Below, one piece after another: positions 1 to 8,594 of a stretch of DNA of 64,000 nucleotides. Every line of letters starts with the position of its first letter. Position 1 is the first letter of the stretch. Location of the stretch: NCBI RefSeq assembly GCF_000447755.1, contig NZ_AUNE01000052.1, forward strand, positions 124,001 through 188,000, in the 5' to 3' direction. Both the position numbers and the translations under genes were made by a program. Source of the stretch: Bacteriovorax sp. BSW11_IV. Lineage in GTDB: Bacteria; Bdellovibrionota; Bacteriovoracia; Bacteriovoracales; Bacteriovoracaceae. Under the pieces are notes generated by a model. The model was given only the letters and a program-made list of their open reading frames with translations, did not search any database and was not told the origin of the DNA.

Positions 1-1
1 T

Positions 2-1177
2 GCCCTGGTTGTTATCATTCTTTTCGCCAAGTCTAGACTTGTAAGCTCAGGTGATGTGAAGCTTACAATTAACGGTGAGAAAGTTGTTTCTGTACCAGCT
101 GGTGGGAAACTTCTAAACGTTCTTGCTGACCAAAAGCTATTCGTATCTTCTGCCTGTGGTGGTGGTGGTACTTGTGGTCAGTGTAAAGTAAATGTTCTAA
201 GTGGTGGTGGTGAAATTCTTGAAACAGAACTTTCACACATCTCTAAAAAAGAAGCTCGTGAAGGGTGTCGTCTTTCTTGCCAGGTTTCTGTTAAGAACGA
301 CATGGACATTCACGTTCACGAAGAAGTTTTTGGTGTTAAAAAGTGGAAGTGTAAAGTTATTTCAAATAATAACGTTGCTACTTTCATTAAAGAATTCAAA
401 CTTGCTCTACCTGAAGGCGAAGTTGTTCCTTTCAGAGCGGGTGGTTTTATTCAAATTGAAAGACCTGCTGGTCTAACAATTAACTACAAAGACTTTGATG
501 TAGAAGAAGAATATAGAGAAGATTGGGATAAATTCAATCTTTGGAAATATACTTCTCATGTTGAAGACGAAACAATTCGTGCATACTCGATGGCAAACTA
601 CCCAGAAGAGTACGGTATTATTATGCTAAACGTACGTATTGCTTCACCTCCTCCAAGACAAGACCATTTACCTCCAGGTAAAATGTCTTCTTATATTTTT
701 AGCCTTAAAGCTGGAGATGAAGTTACTATTTCTGGTCCATTTGGTGAGTTCTTTGCTCGCGATACTGACAAAGAAATGGTTTTCGTTGGTGGTGGTGCTG
801 GTATGGCGCCTATGCGTTCACACATCTTCGACCAATTTAAGAGACTACACACTAAGAGAAAAGTTTCTTTCTGGTATGGTGCTCGTTCTGTTAGAGAAAT
901 GTTCTATGTTGAAGATTTTGATGGCATCCAAGCTGCAAATGATAACTTCAAGTGGCACGTTGCTCTTTCTGATGCTCTACCAAGTGACAACTGGACTGGT
1001 TACACAGGTTTCATCCACAATGTTCTTCATGATGAATACCTTAAAGATCACCCAGCTCCAGAAGATTGTGAGTACTACCTATGTGGACCTCCAATCATGA
1101 ACAAATGTGTTATCGAAATGCTTCTATCTCTAGGTGTAGAGAGAGAAGATATCATGCTTGATGATTTCGGGGGCTAA
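2..1177 (+). CDS. nqrF: Na+-translocating NADH:quinone reductase subunit F, 5'-truncated by window edge
   Basis: NqrF takes electrons from NADH through FAD and a [2Fe-2S] cluster into the sodium-pumping NQR complex in the inner membrane. The reading frame is open to the left edge and starts with a hydrophobic stretch ([13 protein letters not shown]), the end of the single NqrF membrane anchor, so the GTG at 56 is internal and the true start lies outside the window. Next come the plant-type ferredoxin cysteines ([10 protein letters not shown], with a fourth Cys in RLSCQ), the FAD-binding RAYSMANY motif, the NAD-binding [11 protein letters not shown] motif, CGPPIMNKC, and the family's C-terminal DDFGG. 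A strong terminator follows directly, so nqrF is the last gene of its operon, as is usual for nqrABCDEF. The identification is secure. Confidence 0.96.
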   Translation, partial: ALVVIILFAKSRLVSSGDVKLTINGEKVVSVPAGGKLLNVLADQKLFVSSACGGGGTCGQCKVNVLSGGGEILETELSHISKKEAREGCRLSCQVSVKNDMDIHVHEEVFGVKKWKCKVISNNNVATFIKEFKLALPEGEVVPFRAGGFIQIERPAGLTINYKDFDVEEEYREDWDKFNLWKYTSHVEDETIRAYSMANYPEEYGIIMLNVRIASPPPRQDHLPPGKMSSYIFSLKAGDEVTISGPFGEFFARDTDKEMVFVGGGAGMAPMRSHIFDQFKRLHTKRKVSFWYGARSVREMFYVEDFDGIQAANDNFKWHVALSDALPSDNWTGYTGFIHNVLHDEYLKDHPAPEDCEYYLCGPPIMNKCVIEMLLSLGVEREDIMLDDFGG

Positions 1178-1215
1178 TCGCCAATATATTTGTCAAAAAT
1201 ATGTTTATAATAGAG

Positions 1216-1246
1216 AAGGGACCAATTTTTTTGGTCCCTTTTTTAT
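1216..1246 (+). terminator. Intrinsic terminator after nqrF
   Basis: A perfect 10-bp stem AAGGGACCAA / TTGGTCCCTT with a TTTTT loop is followed by TTTTATTT. It ends the nqr transcript just before the convergent LysR gene stops. Confidence 0.9.
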
Positions 1247-2142
1247 TTCACACAAAAAGAATTTCTCGTATTTTCAAAAACAAAATCCATAAACTCGCGA
1301 ACTCGCTTAGGGAGATTTTTACTCGGCGGGAAAACTAAGTTGATAGGAGAAGGAGTCTTATCGATAGGAGTTAGAACCTGTTCTAGTTCTTTATTAATTC
1401 TTTCTTTTATGCAGAAAAAATCAGGTAGAATTCCAATTCCCATATCTGATTTGGTGTAGCTTAGAATTTGTAAAAAGCTATTTGTATATAGACTTGCAGT
1501 CAAGGCGCTTCCTTTGGCCTTGCTCTCCATCATATCAGCAAAGACATCAACACCTTGTTCATTTTTAAATGTGATCAGTCTATGATCTTTTAGTTCATGG
1601 AACGATTTTGGGCGGCCATATGTCTTAAGATAATTTGGTGAGGCCATAAGAACTAGCGAGACTTGGCCTAGCCTTTTTTGTTTGTAGCTAGAGTCACTTG
1701 CTTGCCCAATTCTAAAGGCGACATCTATTTTATCGGCAACAAGATCTACAAAGCGATTAGTAAAAAGACATTCGAAGATAATATTAGGATAGAGCTCATT
1801 GAATTTTAAAATAAGAGGGGCGACTATATTATGGCCAAAGTCCTCGGCCGCCGTGATGCGAATAACCCCACTCATATTATCTTCTTCACTTTGAATATCA
1901 TCGAGTTCACTTTGTAGCTGAAAAATGAGTACCTTTGTCTTTTCAAAGAGTGCTTCACCGGCCTTCGTGAGCTGAATTTGGCGTGTTGTGCGCAGTAAAA
2001 GCTGAACCCCAAGCTCATCTTCTAAGGATGTAATAGCACGGCTAATACGGGATTTGGGGGCCTTAAAATAGCGAGCAGCTTGGGTAAAACTGCCTAATTC
2101 CGATACTTTACAGAATATTCTAATGAGGTTGAGATCGATCAT
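1243..2142 (-). CDS. LysR-family transcriptional regulator
   Basis: This is a LysR-type regulator of about 299 residues, the usual family length. The N-terminal winged HTH is clear (SELGSFTQAARYFKAP, SRISRAITSLEDELG, RTTRQIQLTKAGE), followed by a LysR substrate-binding domain (IRITAAEDFGHNIVAP, DVAFRIGQASDSS, MGIGILPDFF). I chose the ATG at 2142 (MIDLNLIRIF) because LysR proteins normally begin a few residues before this helix and a GGAA motif sits 7 bases upstream; an ATG at 2154 is also possible. Longer in-frame extensions would run into the divergent yceI gene. It probably regulates yceI and the dioxygenase, and itself, from the shared intergenic region. The effector is unknown. Confidence 0.9.
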   Translation of the reverse strand: MIDLNLIRIFCKVSELGSFTQAARYFKAPKSRISRAITSLEDELGVQLLLRTTRQIQLTKAGEALFEKTKVLIFQLQSELDDIQSEEDNMSGVIRITAAEDFGHNIVAPLILKFNELYPNIIFECLFTNRFVDLVADKIDVAFRIGQASDSSYKQKRLGQVSLVLMASPNYLKTYGRPKSFHELKDHRLITFKNEQGVDVFADMMESKAKGSALTASLYTNSFLQILSYTKSDMGIGILPDFFCIKERINKELEQVLTPIDKTPSPINLVFPPSKNLPKRVREFMDFVFENTRNSFCVK

Positions 2143-2195
2143 AATTTGTTCCATTTTTGCAATTATAAGTTCTATTATAGTCCTCTTTTGAAACA

Positions 2196-2211
2196 ATCGC
2201 AAATTAGCGAT
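2196..2211. promoter_or_regulatory. Candidate LysR operator between lysR and yceI
   Basis: Inverted repeat ATCGC-N6-GCGAT in the 106-bp divergent intergenic region, about 55 bp from the lysR start and 38 bp from the yceI start. It does not have the textbook T-N11-A spacing, so assignment to this LysR protein rests on position and symmetry only. Confidence 0.45.
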
Positions 2212-2248
2212 AATGAGTTTAACAATAAAACAAATGGGGAGATTCCAA

Positions 2249-2782
2249 ATGAAAAAATTTATTACAGTACTAGCTCTATTATCATTAAACGCTTTTTCAG
2301 CAGACGTTGACTTGGCACAAAGTTCATTTAACTGGAAAGGTACAAAAGTTACTGGTGAGCACGTTGGTGGACTTAAATTAAAAAGTGCTTCATTAGAAGT
2401 TGACAAAGATCTAATTAAAAGTGGAGAGTTTGTAATTGATATGAACACTCTTTCTGTTACTGATCTTCAAGGTGAGTGGGCAGATAAATTCTTAGGTCAC
2501 ATTAAAAATGAAGATTTCTTTGATGTAGGCAAGTTTCCAACTTCGAAGTTAAAAATTACAAGTGCGACTAAAGATGTAGTGAAGGGTGATTTAACAATCA
2601 AAGGTAAAACACAACCAGTTTCAATTAAGTTCAAAAAAGAAGGTAAGGCCTATGTTGGGAAACTTGTTTTCGATAGAACGAAGTTTGATATGGTTTATGG
2701 TTCAGGCGACTTCTTTAAAAATCTTGGCGACAAAATGATCCATAATGATGTTGCTGTAGACTTTAAAGTTGTTGTGAAGTAA
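2249..2782 (+). CDS. YceI-family periplasmic lipid-binding protein
   Basis: YceI proteins are periplasmic lipocalin-like barrels that bind isoprenoids or other amphiphiles. The 177-residue product has a cleavable signal peptide (MKKFITVLALLSLNAFSA) and then the YceI core: AQSSFNWKGTKVTGEHVGG, GEFVIDMNTLSVTDL, HIKNEDFFDV, FPTSKLKITSA, GDLTIKGKTQPVS and the closing VDFKVVVK. A further in-frame ATG at 2213 would place 12 residues before the signal peptide; the ATG at 2249 has a GGGGAG ribosome site 7 bases upstream and is preferred. Its stop overlaps the start of the dioxygenase gene by one base, so the two are translationally coupled. Confidence 0.92.
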   Translation: MKKFITVLALLSLNAFSADVDLAQSSFNWKGTKVTGEHVGGLKLKSASLEVDKDLIKSGEFVIDMNTLSVTDLQGEWADKFLGHIKNEDFFDVGKFPTSKLKITSATKDVVKGDLTIKGKTQPVSIKFKKEGKAYVGKLVFDRTKFDMVYGSGDFFKNLGDKMIHNDVAVDFKVVVK

Positions 2783-3552
2783 TGAAATCTCAAAATGTCA
2801 TGCCCGTGGTTTTCCTCGGGCATGGTTCTCCACTTTCTGCATTCGAAAATAATATCTTTACTCAGTCATGGCAAGAACTTGGAAAAAATCTAGAAACACC
2901 AAAAGGGATTATTATTTTATCTGCCCATTGGTATACAGATGATTTAAGAGTTACTGCTAGCAAAGATTTAAAAACCATTTACGATTTTTATGGCTTTCCA
3001 GACTTCATGTATGAGTATGATTATCAAGGTAAAAGTGATGAAGAGCTCATTCAAAAAGTTGCAACTCTTACGGGAGCAAAAAAAGATTATGAATGGGGAT
3101 TGGATCATGGTGCTTGGTGCTTACTAAAGCATATGTATCCAAAGAGTAATGTACCAGTTGTTCAAGTTTCTATCTCTAAAAATATGAGTATTGGAGATTA
3201 TAGGACGTTGGCCATGAATCTTTCTAAGTTAAGAAAAGAAGGGGTTCTGATTATTGGAAGTGGAAATATTACTCATAATTTAAGAAATCTCGATCGTTCG
3301 AACTCAGGTATTGTCTTTGATTGGGCCATTAATTATGAGAACAAGATAAAGGCCATATTTGACTCTGGTGATGATAATGTTCTTCAGGAACTGTTGCAAA
3401 GTGAGGAAACTAAAGTGGCCCACTCTGGTATTGATCATCTAATTCCTGCACTTATTTGCTCTTTCTTTAGGGAAGATGGAGAAAATTATTACTATTTTAA
3501 TGAATCAATCGTTATGGGGTCACTCTCAATGACCAGTTTCTATCTGAAATGA
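2782..3552 (+). CDS. LigB/DODA-type extradiol ring-cleavage dioxygenase (YgiD-like)
   Basis: This is a member of the class III extradiol dioxygenases related to plant DOPA 4,5-dioxygenase and E. coli YgiD, cytosolic non-haem metalloenzymes that open catechol rings. Visible motifs are FLGHGSPLSAF (His14), ILSAHWYT (His49), WGLDHGAWCLLKHMYP (His109), IGSGNITHNLR (His165) and HSGIDHLIPAL (His219). They match the metal ligands and active-site histidines of the family, and the 256-residue length is normal. It shares a TAATG junction with yceI and so belongs to the same LysR-linked transcription unit. The natural substrate cannot be read from sequence. Confidence 0.9.
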   Translation: MKSQNVMPVVFLGHGSPLSAFENNIFTQSWQELGKNLETPKGIIILSAHWYTDDLRVTASKDLKTIYDFYGFPDFMYEYDYQGKSDEELIQKVATLTGAKKDYEWGLDHGAWCLLKHMYPKSNVPVVQVSISKNMSIGDYRTLAMNLSKLRKEGVLIIGSGNITHNLRNLDRSNSGIVFDWAINYENKIKAIFDSGDDNVLQELLQSEETKVAHSGIDHLIPALICSFFREDGENYYYFNESIVMGSLSMTSFYLK

Positions 3553-3606
3553 GATAATAGTAAAATTTACTTTTCCAAAATCCCGTTATGGCCTAAATTT
3601 AAAGTT

Positions 3607-4728
3607 ATGTATTTTGATAATAAAAATATCAACTTTAAAGAGTTAATTGAACTTTCAGCGGATCAACTTGAAGACGGAATTGTTATTCTCGATAATCAAT
3701 TTCGCTGTCTGTTTCACAATCGGGCCGCTTTGGAAATTTTTGGCTCACGAATTCATAGTATGAAGGTTGCTAGACATCAGAGCAATGATTTTATTTTTTA
3801 TAAAGAAGATGGAGTTACTGAATTTAATTCTGATGACCTTCCTGAAAGAATTGTACTAGGTGGAAAAAAGATAACTAATATGCAAGTCTTTTTTACCAAA
3901 GATGAGGATCATTCTAAAAAGTGGTTACTGCTTAGTGGTAGTCCTATTATTCAAGATGGTGAATGCAGTGGTGGGATTTTTATTTATAAAGATAAAACAG
4001 AAATCAATGCACGAGAATTTCAAGAGCAAATATCTAAAGAGAAATTAAGAATTGCTATTGAACGAAGAGATGAATTATTAAGAATGTTGGCACATGATTT
4101 ATTAAACCCAATTGGATCTATTAGAGGGATTGCCGAGATACTTAAAGAGAATGAACAAATTCCTAAGGGCGACCTTGAGCTTGTTGATATCATTTTAAAT
4201 GCTGCTGATGGATTGATTCAACTGTTAAATGATACTCTTGAACAGGCCATGTATAAAAGTGAAAACAATTATCTGAAGGAAAGAATTCATCTTCATTCTT
4301 TTCTCACTGGTCAAAATAAAATCTTTGAGCTACTCGCAAAAAATAAAAATATTCAATTTTCTATAGAATGTTCTCTGGATCATTATCTCGAATTCGGTGC
4401 TTATGAGTTGTCTAAAATTCTTCAAAATTTAATTACTAACGCAATTAAGTTCACACCAGAAAATAAAAATGTCTTTTTAAGGGTGAAGGAAAATTCAGAT
4501 TTTTTAATTATAGAAGTAATCGATGAAGGCGTTGGGATGAGTGATGAAGTAATGCTAAAAATTCTTTGTTCAGGAACTGTTGACTCAAAGTCTGGAACTG
4601 ATGGCGAACATGGTCACGGTCTTGGTCTTCATTATGTGAAAAATATACTTAAATTGAATGGCGGTAATTTTCTCATCTCTCATAATCCTAAAGGTGGAAC
4701 AATTGTTACTGTCTCATTTAGAAAATAA
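3607..4728 (+). CDS. Soluble PAS-type sensor histidine kinase
   Basis: A 373-residue kinase without membrane segments. The first ~130 residues look like a PAS fold (DGIVILDNQFRCLFHNRAAL, WLLLSGSPIIQDGECSGGIF). Then follow a HisKA dimerisation helix with the phosphoacceptor His163 in MLAHDLLNPIGS and an HATPase domain with N box (NLITNAIKFTPEN), G1 (DEGVGMS) and G2 (GHGLGLHYVKNIL). No response regulator is adjacent, so it is an orphan whose partner lies elsewhere. It is followed by an AT-rich hairpin and then a thioesterase gene. Confidence 0.9.
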   Translation: MYFDNKNINFKELIELSADQLEDGIVILDNQFRCLFHNRAALEIFGSRIHSMKVARHQSNDFIFYKEDGVTEFNSDDLPERIVLGGKKITNMQVFFTKDEDHSKKWLLLSGSPIIQDGECSGGIFIYKDKTEINAREFQEQISKEKLRIAIERRDELLRMLAHDLLNPIGSIRGIAEILKENEQIPKGDLELVDIILNAADGLIQLLNDTLEQAMYKSENNYLKERIHLHSFLTGQNKIFELLAKNKNIQFSIECSLDHYLEFGAYELSKILQNLITNAIKFTPENKNVFLRVKENSDFLIIEVIDEGVGMSDEVMLKILCSGTVDSKSGTDGEHGHGLGLHYVKNILKLNGGNFLISHNPKGGTIVTVSFRK

Positions 4729-4760
4729 GATGTGTCTTGTATTCTAAGAACTTATTTTCT
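4720..4760 (+). terminator. AT-rich hairpin at end of kinase gene
   Basis: A perfect 10-bp inverted repeat AGAAAATAAG / CTTATTTTCT overlaps the kinase stop codon. The 21-base loop contains a smaller TCTT/AAGA stem. It could be a weak terminator or an RNA-processing element; there is no clean U-tract. Confidence 0.4.
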
Positions 4761-4771
4761 ATTCTATATCC

Positions 4772-5227
4772 ATGGAAAAAAGATTACGCGAAATTGAAGA
4801 TCTTATTAAAGAAAAAATACCAATGACCAGTCATTTGGCCTTTAAGCTTATTTCTTTTGAAAATGATGAACTCAAGCTTAGTTGTCCGCTTAAAGAAAAT
4901 GAAAATCATCATGGAACTATTTTTGGCGGGTCACTTGCTATGGCCTCAATTGTATCTGGTTATTCTCTCACATTCACAGCTTTAGAGGATAGACTTGGGA
5001 AAGATTGGGACGATCTTTACCAATTAGTTATCAAAGACTTTGCTTGTGACTATAAAAGACCTGTTCATTCTGACACAGTATGTGTGTCTCGACCAGAAAC
5101 TCCAATTTTTGAATTTGTAGAAACACTTCTCAGAAAAGGTAAGGCCCGTTTAAAAGTTAAAACTGTTATTTCTGATGATGAAGAAAGGCTCGCATGTGAG
5201 GCAACTTATGTTGCATATAAAAAATGA
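4772..5227 (+). CDS. YiiD C-terminal-type hotdog thioesterase-like protein
   Basis: The 151-residue protein resembles the stand-alone form of the YiiD C-terminal domain, a putative hotdog-fold thioesterase. The characteristic stretch is NHHGTIFGGSLAMASIVSGY, followed by LVIKDFACDYKRPVHSDTV and a C-terminal strand ACEATYVAYKK. The HGTIFGGS loop corresponds to the acyl-CoA-binding helix start in hotdog enzymes. It overlaps the downstream ASCH gene by 4 bases (ATGA), so the two are co-translated. The substrate is unknown. Confidence 0.8.
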   Translation: MEKRLREIEDLIKEKIPMTSHLAFKLISFENDELKLSCPLKENENHHGTIFGGSLAMASIVSGYSLTFTALEDRLGKDWDDLYQLVIKDFACDYKRPVHSDTVCVSRPETPIFEFVETLLRKGKARLKVKTVISDDEERLACEATYVAYKK

Positions 5228-5688
5228 CAATCAAGATATCTGAAAAAATTCAACAGTTTTGGAATTCTTTTATAAGTTCTGATGAGAATTATACTCATCT
5301 GAAAGATTATAAATTTCACGCCTGGAGTTTTGGTTATACTTCAGATCTGGCCAACAAGTTAGGCGCTCTTGTTTTATCAGGTAAGAAAACGGCAACCTGT
5401 AGCTTACTGCGTTCTTATCGTGGATATGAAGATGAGATACCCCGCGCGGGAGTCTTCAGTGTCCTTTGTGATGGTAGCGAAAACCCATTATGCATTATTC
5501 TCATTACTCACACATGGATTGAAAAATTCAGCGATGTTGATGATAGACAGGCCTTTGAAGAAGGAGAGGGCGATAGGACTCTAGCATATTGGCGCAAGGT
5601 ACATATCGATTTCTTCACAGAATATTACAAAGATTTCTCCGAAGATGAAGACCTTCTATGTGAGCGATTTAAAATTGTTTATAAGTAA
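5224..5688 (+). CDS. ASCH-domain protein
   Basis: ASCH domains are PUA-like beta-barrels that bind or process RNA or modified nucleosides. The 154-residue sequence carries typical family features: HAWSFG near the start, LVLSGKKTATCSLLRSY, the IPRAGVFSVLCDG turn, a strand CIILITHTWIEKFSDV, EEGEGDRTLAYWRKVH and a terminal CERFKIVYK. Its length matches the ~150-residue ASCH subgroup, not the short YqfB amidohydrolases. It is coupled to the thioesterase gene through an ATGA overlap. An exact enzymatic role cannot be claimed. Confidence 0.85.
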   Translation: MTIKISEKIQQFWNSFISSDENYTHLKDYKFHAWSFGYTSDLANKLGALVLSGKKTATCSLLRSYRGYEDEIPRAGVFSVLCDGSENPLCIILITHTWIEKFSDVDDRQAFEEGEGDRTLAYWRKVHIDFFTEYYKDFSEDEDLLCERFKIVYK

Positions 5689-5696
5689 AAGTAGTT

Positions 5697-6422
5697 CTAC
5701 TTAAAGTAAGTTGATTCTCGATATTTATTTAATTTTTGATCATTCTTTTTGATTTCACTAATTCGTGCAGGAATGGCCAAAATGTTCATTACGGCACCGA
5801 TGGCGAAAAGTCCTTCTTTAACAATCTTTCCTCCCTTATCTTTGGCCCCATATTCTCTAATCGTGATGATATTACCAAGCTCAAATACTCCTATGAGGTC
5901 AGGAGTTGTTGTTAAATCAAAAACAACTCTAAATTCAAAGTTCTTTCCTTTCATCTGTTGAAAGTATGAGTTCTTTAAGAGTCGATCTAATTCCAAATTC
6001 AAATTGACGTTAAGATAGGGGGAAGAACATCTTGTTATTTTTTTTGCCATAAATCCTTTCTTATTAAAATTTAAAAATATATGACAATGACCAAGAATAC
6101 TCTTTTCCCTCAGGGCATAATCGTATTGAATCATTCTCAAACGAGCACTCAGTTGTAGTACTTCTGAGCCACTTGCGAAGATGAAGTCTTTCTCATTTTC
6201 TTCAAGGCTTTTTGGAGTTATTGCTAAATCTTTTAAACTCACTTTTCCAATTCCTCTATTTGCTTTTTTAGTTTTTGTTTTTTTCTTTTCTCTCTTTTTT
6301 ATTTTTACGGGAATCTGTTTCCTTGATAGTGCATTCTCCATCTGTACGGAATGGCCCTTTATATGAAAGAACAAAATGAGGGCATGAATGAGTACTGAGA
6401 AAATAATCGTTAATTTAAACAT
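5697..6422 (-). CDS. TonB-like membrane-anchored protein of unknown function
   Basis: I do not recognise this as a named family member. The 241-residue product begins with one uncleaved membrane segment (LTIIFSVLIHALILFFHI), followed by a strongly basic Lys-rich linker (residues ~38-58, e.g. KKREKKKTKTKK) and a soluble periplasmic part with GHCHIFLNFNKKGFMAKKI and FEFRVVFDLTT strands. The layout, a short cytoplasmic end, an anchor ending in ALILFFH, a basic linker and a small C-terminal domain, resembles TonB/TolA-type energy transducers, though the linker is Lys-rich, not Pro-rich. No ExbB/ExbD is nearby. It is convergent with the ASCH gene with an 8-base gap. Confidence 0.6.
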   Translation of the reverse strand: MFKLTIIFSVLIHALILFFHIKGHSVQMENALSRKQIPVKIKKREKKKTKTKKANRGIGKVSLKDLAITPKSLEENEKDFIFASGSEVLQLSARLRMIQYDYALREKSILGHCHIFLNFNKKGFMAKKITRCSSPYLNVNLNLELDRLLKNSYFQQMKGKNFEFRVVFDLTTTPDLIGVFELGNIITIREYGAKDKGGKIVKEGLFAIGAVMNILAIPARISEIKKNDQKLNKYRESTYFK

Positions 6423-6588
6423 TAATTAATTAGAGAAAATATGGTCGAATTTGGCGTTAACTCCTTGTTAATATTTGGTCAAATTCTCCTATTGATCATC
6501 AATTTTCTCTATCCATAGATAGTTTAATTTCATTATATCCAAAAAGCATAGGCCCTTAAGATGATGAAGTAGTAATAAAGGAGTACGT

Positions 6589-8181
6589 ATGTTGGATTTC
6601 TCAAAAATAGATATTAAACGCAGGTTGGTGATTGGTTTTCTTATCGTTCCTACAATTATGGTTATTTTAAATATTGTAGGCATTAGTGAAGTTAATTCGA
6701 TCGATCGCGAACTCTATCAAATCAATGATGTTACGAGTGTGAAGCAAAGGTATGCAATCAATTTTCGAGGTAGCGTTCACGATAGAGCAATTAGTATTCG
6801 TGATGTTATTTTAAATTCTGATCCTTTGGAAATTGATAAGTCTATTTCTGACATTAGAACTCTTGAGCAGGACTATAAAAATGCTGCCATTAAGCTTGAT
6901 GATATTTTTGAAAAAAATATCGTTAATGAAAAAGAAAGAAGCCTTTTAGAAAATATTAAGAAAATAGAGCAAAAAGCATTACCCATTATTAACAAAACTA
7001 TGGAGTATAAAAAGAATAATCAGCTTGCGTTGGCCCAGGACACTTTGATGAATAATGCCCGTCCTGTTTTTATTGCATGGCTTGCGAGTATTAATGCTTT
7101 TATTGATTATCAAGAGTCGGTAAATAATATAGATGCAATATCTGCAAGAAATACGGCCAGCGGATTTCAAAATCTTATGATTATTCTAACGGCCATTAGT
7201 CTCTTGGTTGCAATTGTTTCGGGGCTGATTGTTACAAAATCAATTGTTGATCCTTTGAACCGTGTGGCACATGATATTGATAAATCTTCAAATAAAGTTG
7301 CCTCAGTTGCTGATCATATTCGATCTTCTAGTAACTCTGTTGCCACAGGTTCAACCAAACAAGCGGCGTCTATTGAAGAAATTAGCTCGGCCATTGAACA
7401 AATGAACCATATCGTAAGACAAAACGCAGAATTTTCTGAAAGGACTTCATCACTGGCCCAAAAATCTCGTGAAAGTGCTCAGGAAGGGGAGCGTGTTGTG
7501 ATGGATATGGTTAATGCGATTGAGGCAATTAATGAAAGTAATTATAAAATCATGGGCCAGGTGGACGATAGTAATCGTCAAATGAGTGAGATTGCAAAAG
7601 TTATTGAGCAAATTGGTGAGAAGACAACCATTATCAATGATATTGTTTTTCAAACGAAACTTCTTTCTTTTAATGCTTCAGTTGAAGCAGCAAGAGCAGG
7701 AATTCATGGTAAAGGCTTTTCTGTTGTGGCCGAAGAGATTGGAAAACTTGCTCAAATGAGTGGTGTTGCAGCTAAAGAAATTTCAGATATGTTAACAAAC
7801 TCTAGTGCCAAAGTTGAATCAATCGTCAGTGAAACACAAAGTCGAGTTAGTGAGCTAATTGAGTCAGGTAAAGAAAAAGTTGAAGCGGGAAGTATAATTG
7901 CAAGACAATGCTCAGATGTTTTACAGGAAATAGTCGTAAAGGTTAACAGTGTTACAGATATGGGTGTTGAAATGAGAAACTCTTTGAAAGAGCAAAGTGA
8001 AGGCTTTTCTTTAATCACAAAAAATATTTCAGAAATGGACAAAGTAACCCAAGAAAACTCTGTCCTCGCAACTGAAAATGTGACAACGATTCACTCTCTG
8101 AATGCGCAGACCATTGAGATGCGAAAGGCATACAGTAATTTGTCTGCACTAGTTGGGAACGAAATAAAAATTTCTGCCTAA
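6589..8181 (+). CDS. Methyl-accepting chemotaxis protein
   Basis: A 530-residue transmembrane chemoreceptor. A first membrane helix (VIGFLIVPTIMVILNIVGI) is followed by a periplasmic helical ligand domain of the 4HB type (~residues 35-190), a second membrane helix (IILTAISLLVAIVSGLIV), a HAMP region (SIVDPLNRVAHDI), and a cytoplasmic signalling helix bundle with the hairpin tip [19 protein letters not shown] and GKGFSVVAEEIGKLAQMS. The tip resembles the canonical VFQTNLLALNAAVEAARAG. The ATG has a good AAAGGAG site 7 bases upstream. It is monocistronic and ends in a strong terminator. The ligand is unknown. Confidence 0.95.
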   Translation: MLDFSKIDIKRRLVIGFLIVPTIMVILNIVGISEVNSIDRELYQINDVTSVKQRYAINFRGSVHDRAISIRDVILNSDPLEIDKSISDIRTLEQDYKNAAIKLDDIFEKNIVNEKERSLLENIKKIEQKALPIINKTMEYKKNNQLALAQDTLMNNARPVFIAWLASINAFIDYQESVNNIDAISARNTASGFQNLMIILTAISLLVAIVSGLIVTKSIVDPLNRVAHDIDKSSNKVASVADHIRSSSNSVATGSTKQAASIEEISSAIEQMNHIVRQNAEFSERTSSLAQKSRESAQEGERVVMDMVNAIEAINESNYKIMGQVDDSNRQMSEIAKVIEQIGEKTTIINDIVFQTKLLSFNASVEAARAGIHGKGFSVVAEEIGKLAQMSGVAAKEISDMLTNSSAKVESIVSETQSRVSELIESGKEKVEAGSIIARQCSDVLQEIVVKVNSVTDMGVEMRNSLKEQSEGFSLITKNISEMDKVTQENSVLATENVTTIHSLNAQTIEMRKAYSNLSALVGNEIKISA

Positions 8182-8188
8182 ATGACAT

Positions 8189-8220
8189 GGCCCTTATTTT
8201 TAATAAGGGCCTTTATTTTT
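8189..8220. terminator. Terminator between chemoreceptor and exported-protein gene
   Basis: Perfect 10-bp stem GGCCCTTATT / AATAAGGGCC with a TTT loop and the U-rich tail TTTATTTTT. It serves the chemoreceptor and can also serve the convergent gene, since an A-run precedes it on the plus strand only weakly. Confidence 0.85.
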
Positions 8221-8533
8221 AATCACATTTTTTGATCACTAATCTCTTTGTATCCCCAGCATAAGGTGAATAAGTCAAATGAATTGACTGCTCATCTTCG
8301 GCCACAGTGAATTCAGAAATTTCAATTTCATCAAAGTAGTTGTCATTTATAAATTCGAGAGCATTAATGGTTTGTTCAGTTGTCGCTTCGAAACAAATCT
8401 TACTATTACCATAATAGAGTTTGTGGATTTCAAGTGAGCACTTTTCAAAGTTGGTTGAAGCTTCAATAAAACGACAGTTTGCAGATACGTTTAGGCAAGT
8501 AACAAGTGTTAGTGTAGCGATGATTGATTTCAT
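8219..8533 (-). CDS. Small exported protein of unknown function
   Basis: A 104-residue product with a signal peptide (MKSIIATLTLVTCLNVSA) and a compact mature part containing four Cys (NCRFIEAS, KCSLEIH, SKICFEAT, IKKCD), which suggests two disulfides in the periplasm or outside. No family is recognised. It is convergent with the chemoreceptor gene and read from its own promoter; the RegA gene begins its 3' end about 60 bases upstream. Confidence 0.65.
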   Translation of the reverse strand: MKSIIATLTLVTCLNVSANCRFIEASTNFEKCSLEIHKLYYGNSKICFEATTEQTINALEFINDNYFDEIEISEFTVAEDEQSIHLTYSPYAGDTKRLVIKKCD

Positions 8534-8594
8534 GGATTCTCCTTATAGAACTATAAGGAACTATCGAATATCTAAATTCGAGTTACATGTCAAA

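Noticed and set aside
56-1177. GTG at 56 as the nqrF start
   Set aside because: The same frame is open to the window edge and encodes the end of the NqrF membrane anchor, so the gene is truncated by the window.
6421-6480. Sigma-54 promoter (TTTGGCGTTAACTCCTTGTT) before the chemoreceptor
   Set aside because: Spacing to the -12 GC is wrong and GC itself is absent.
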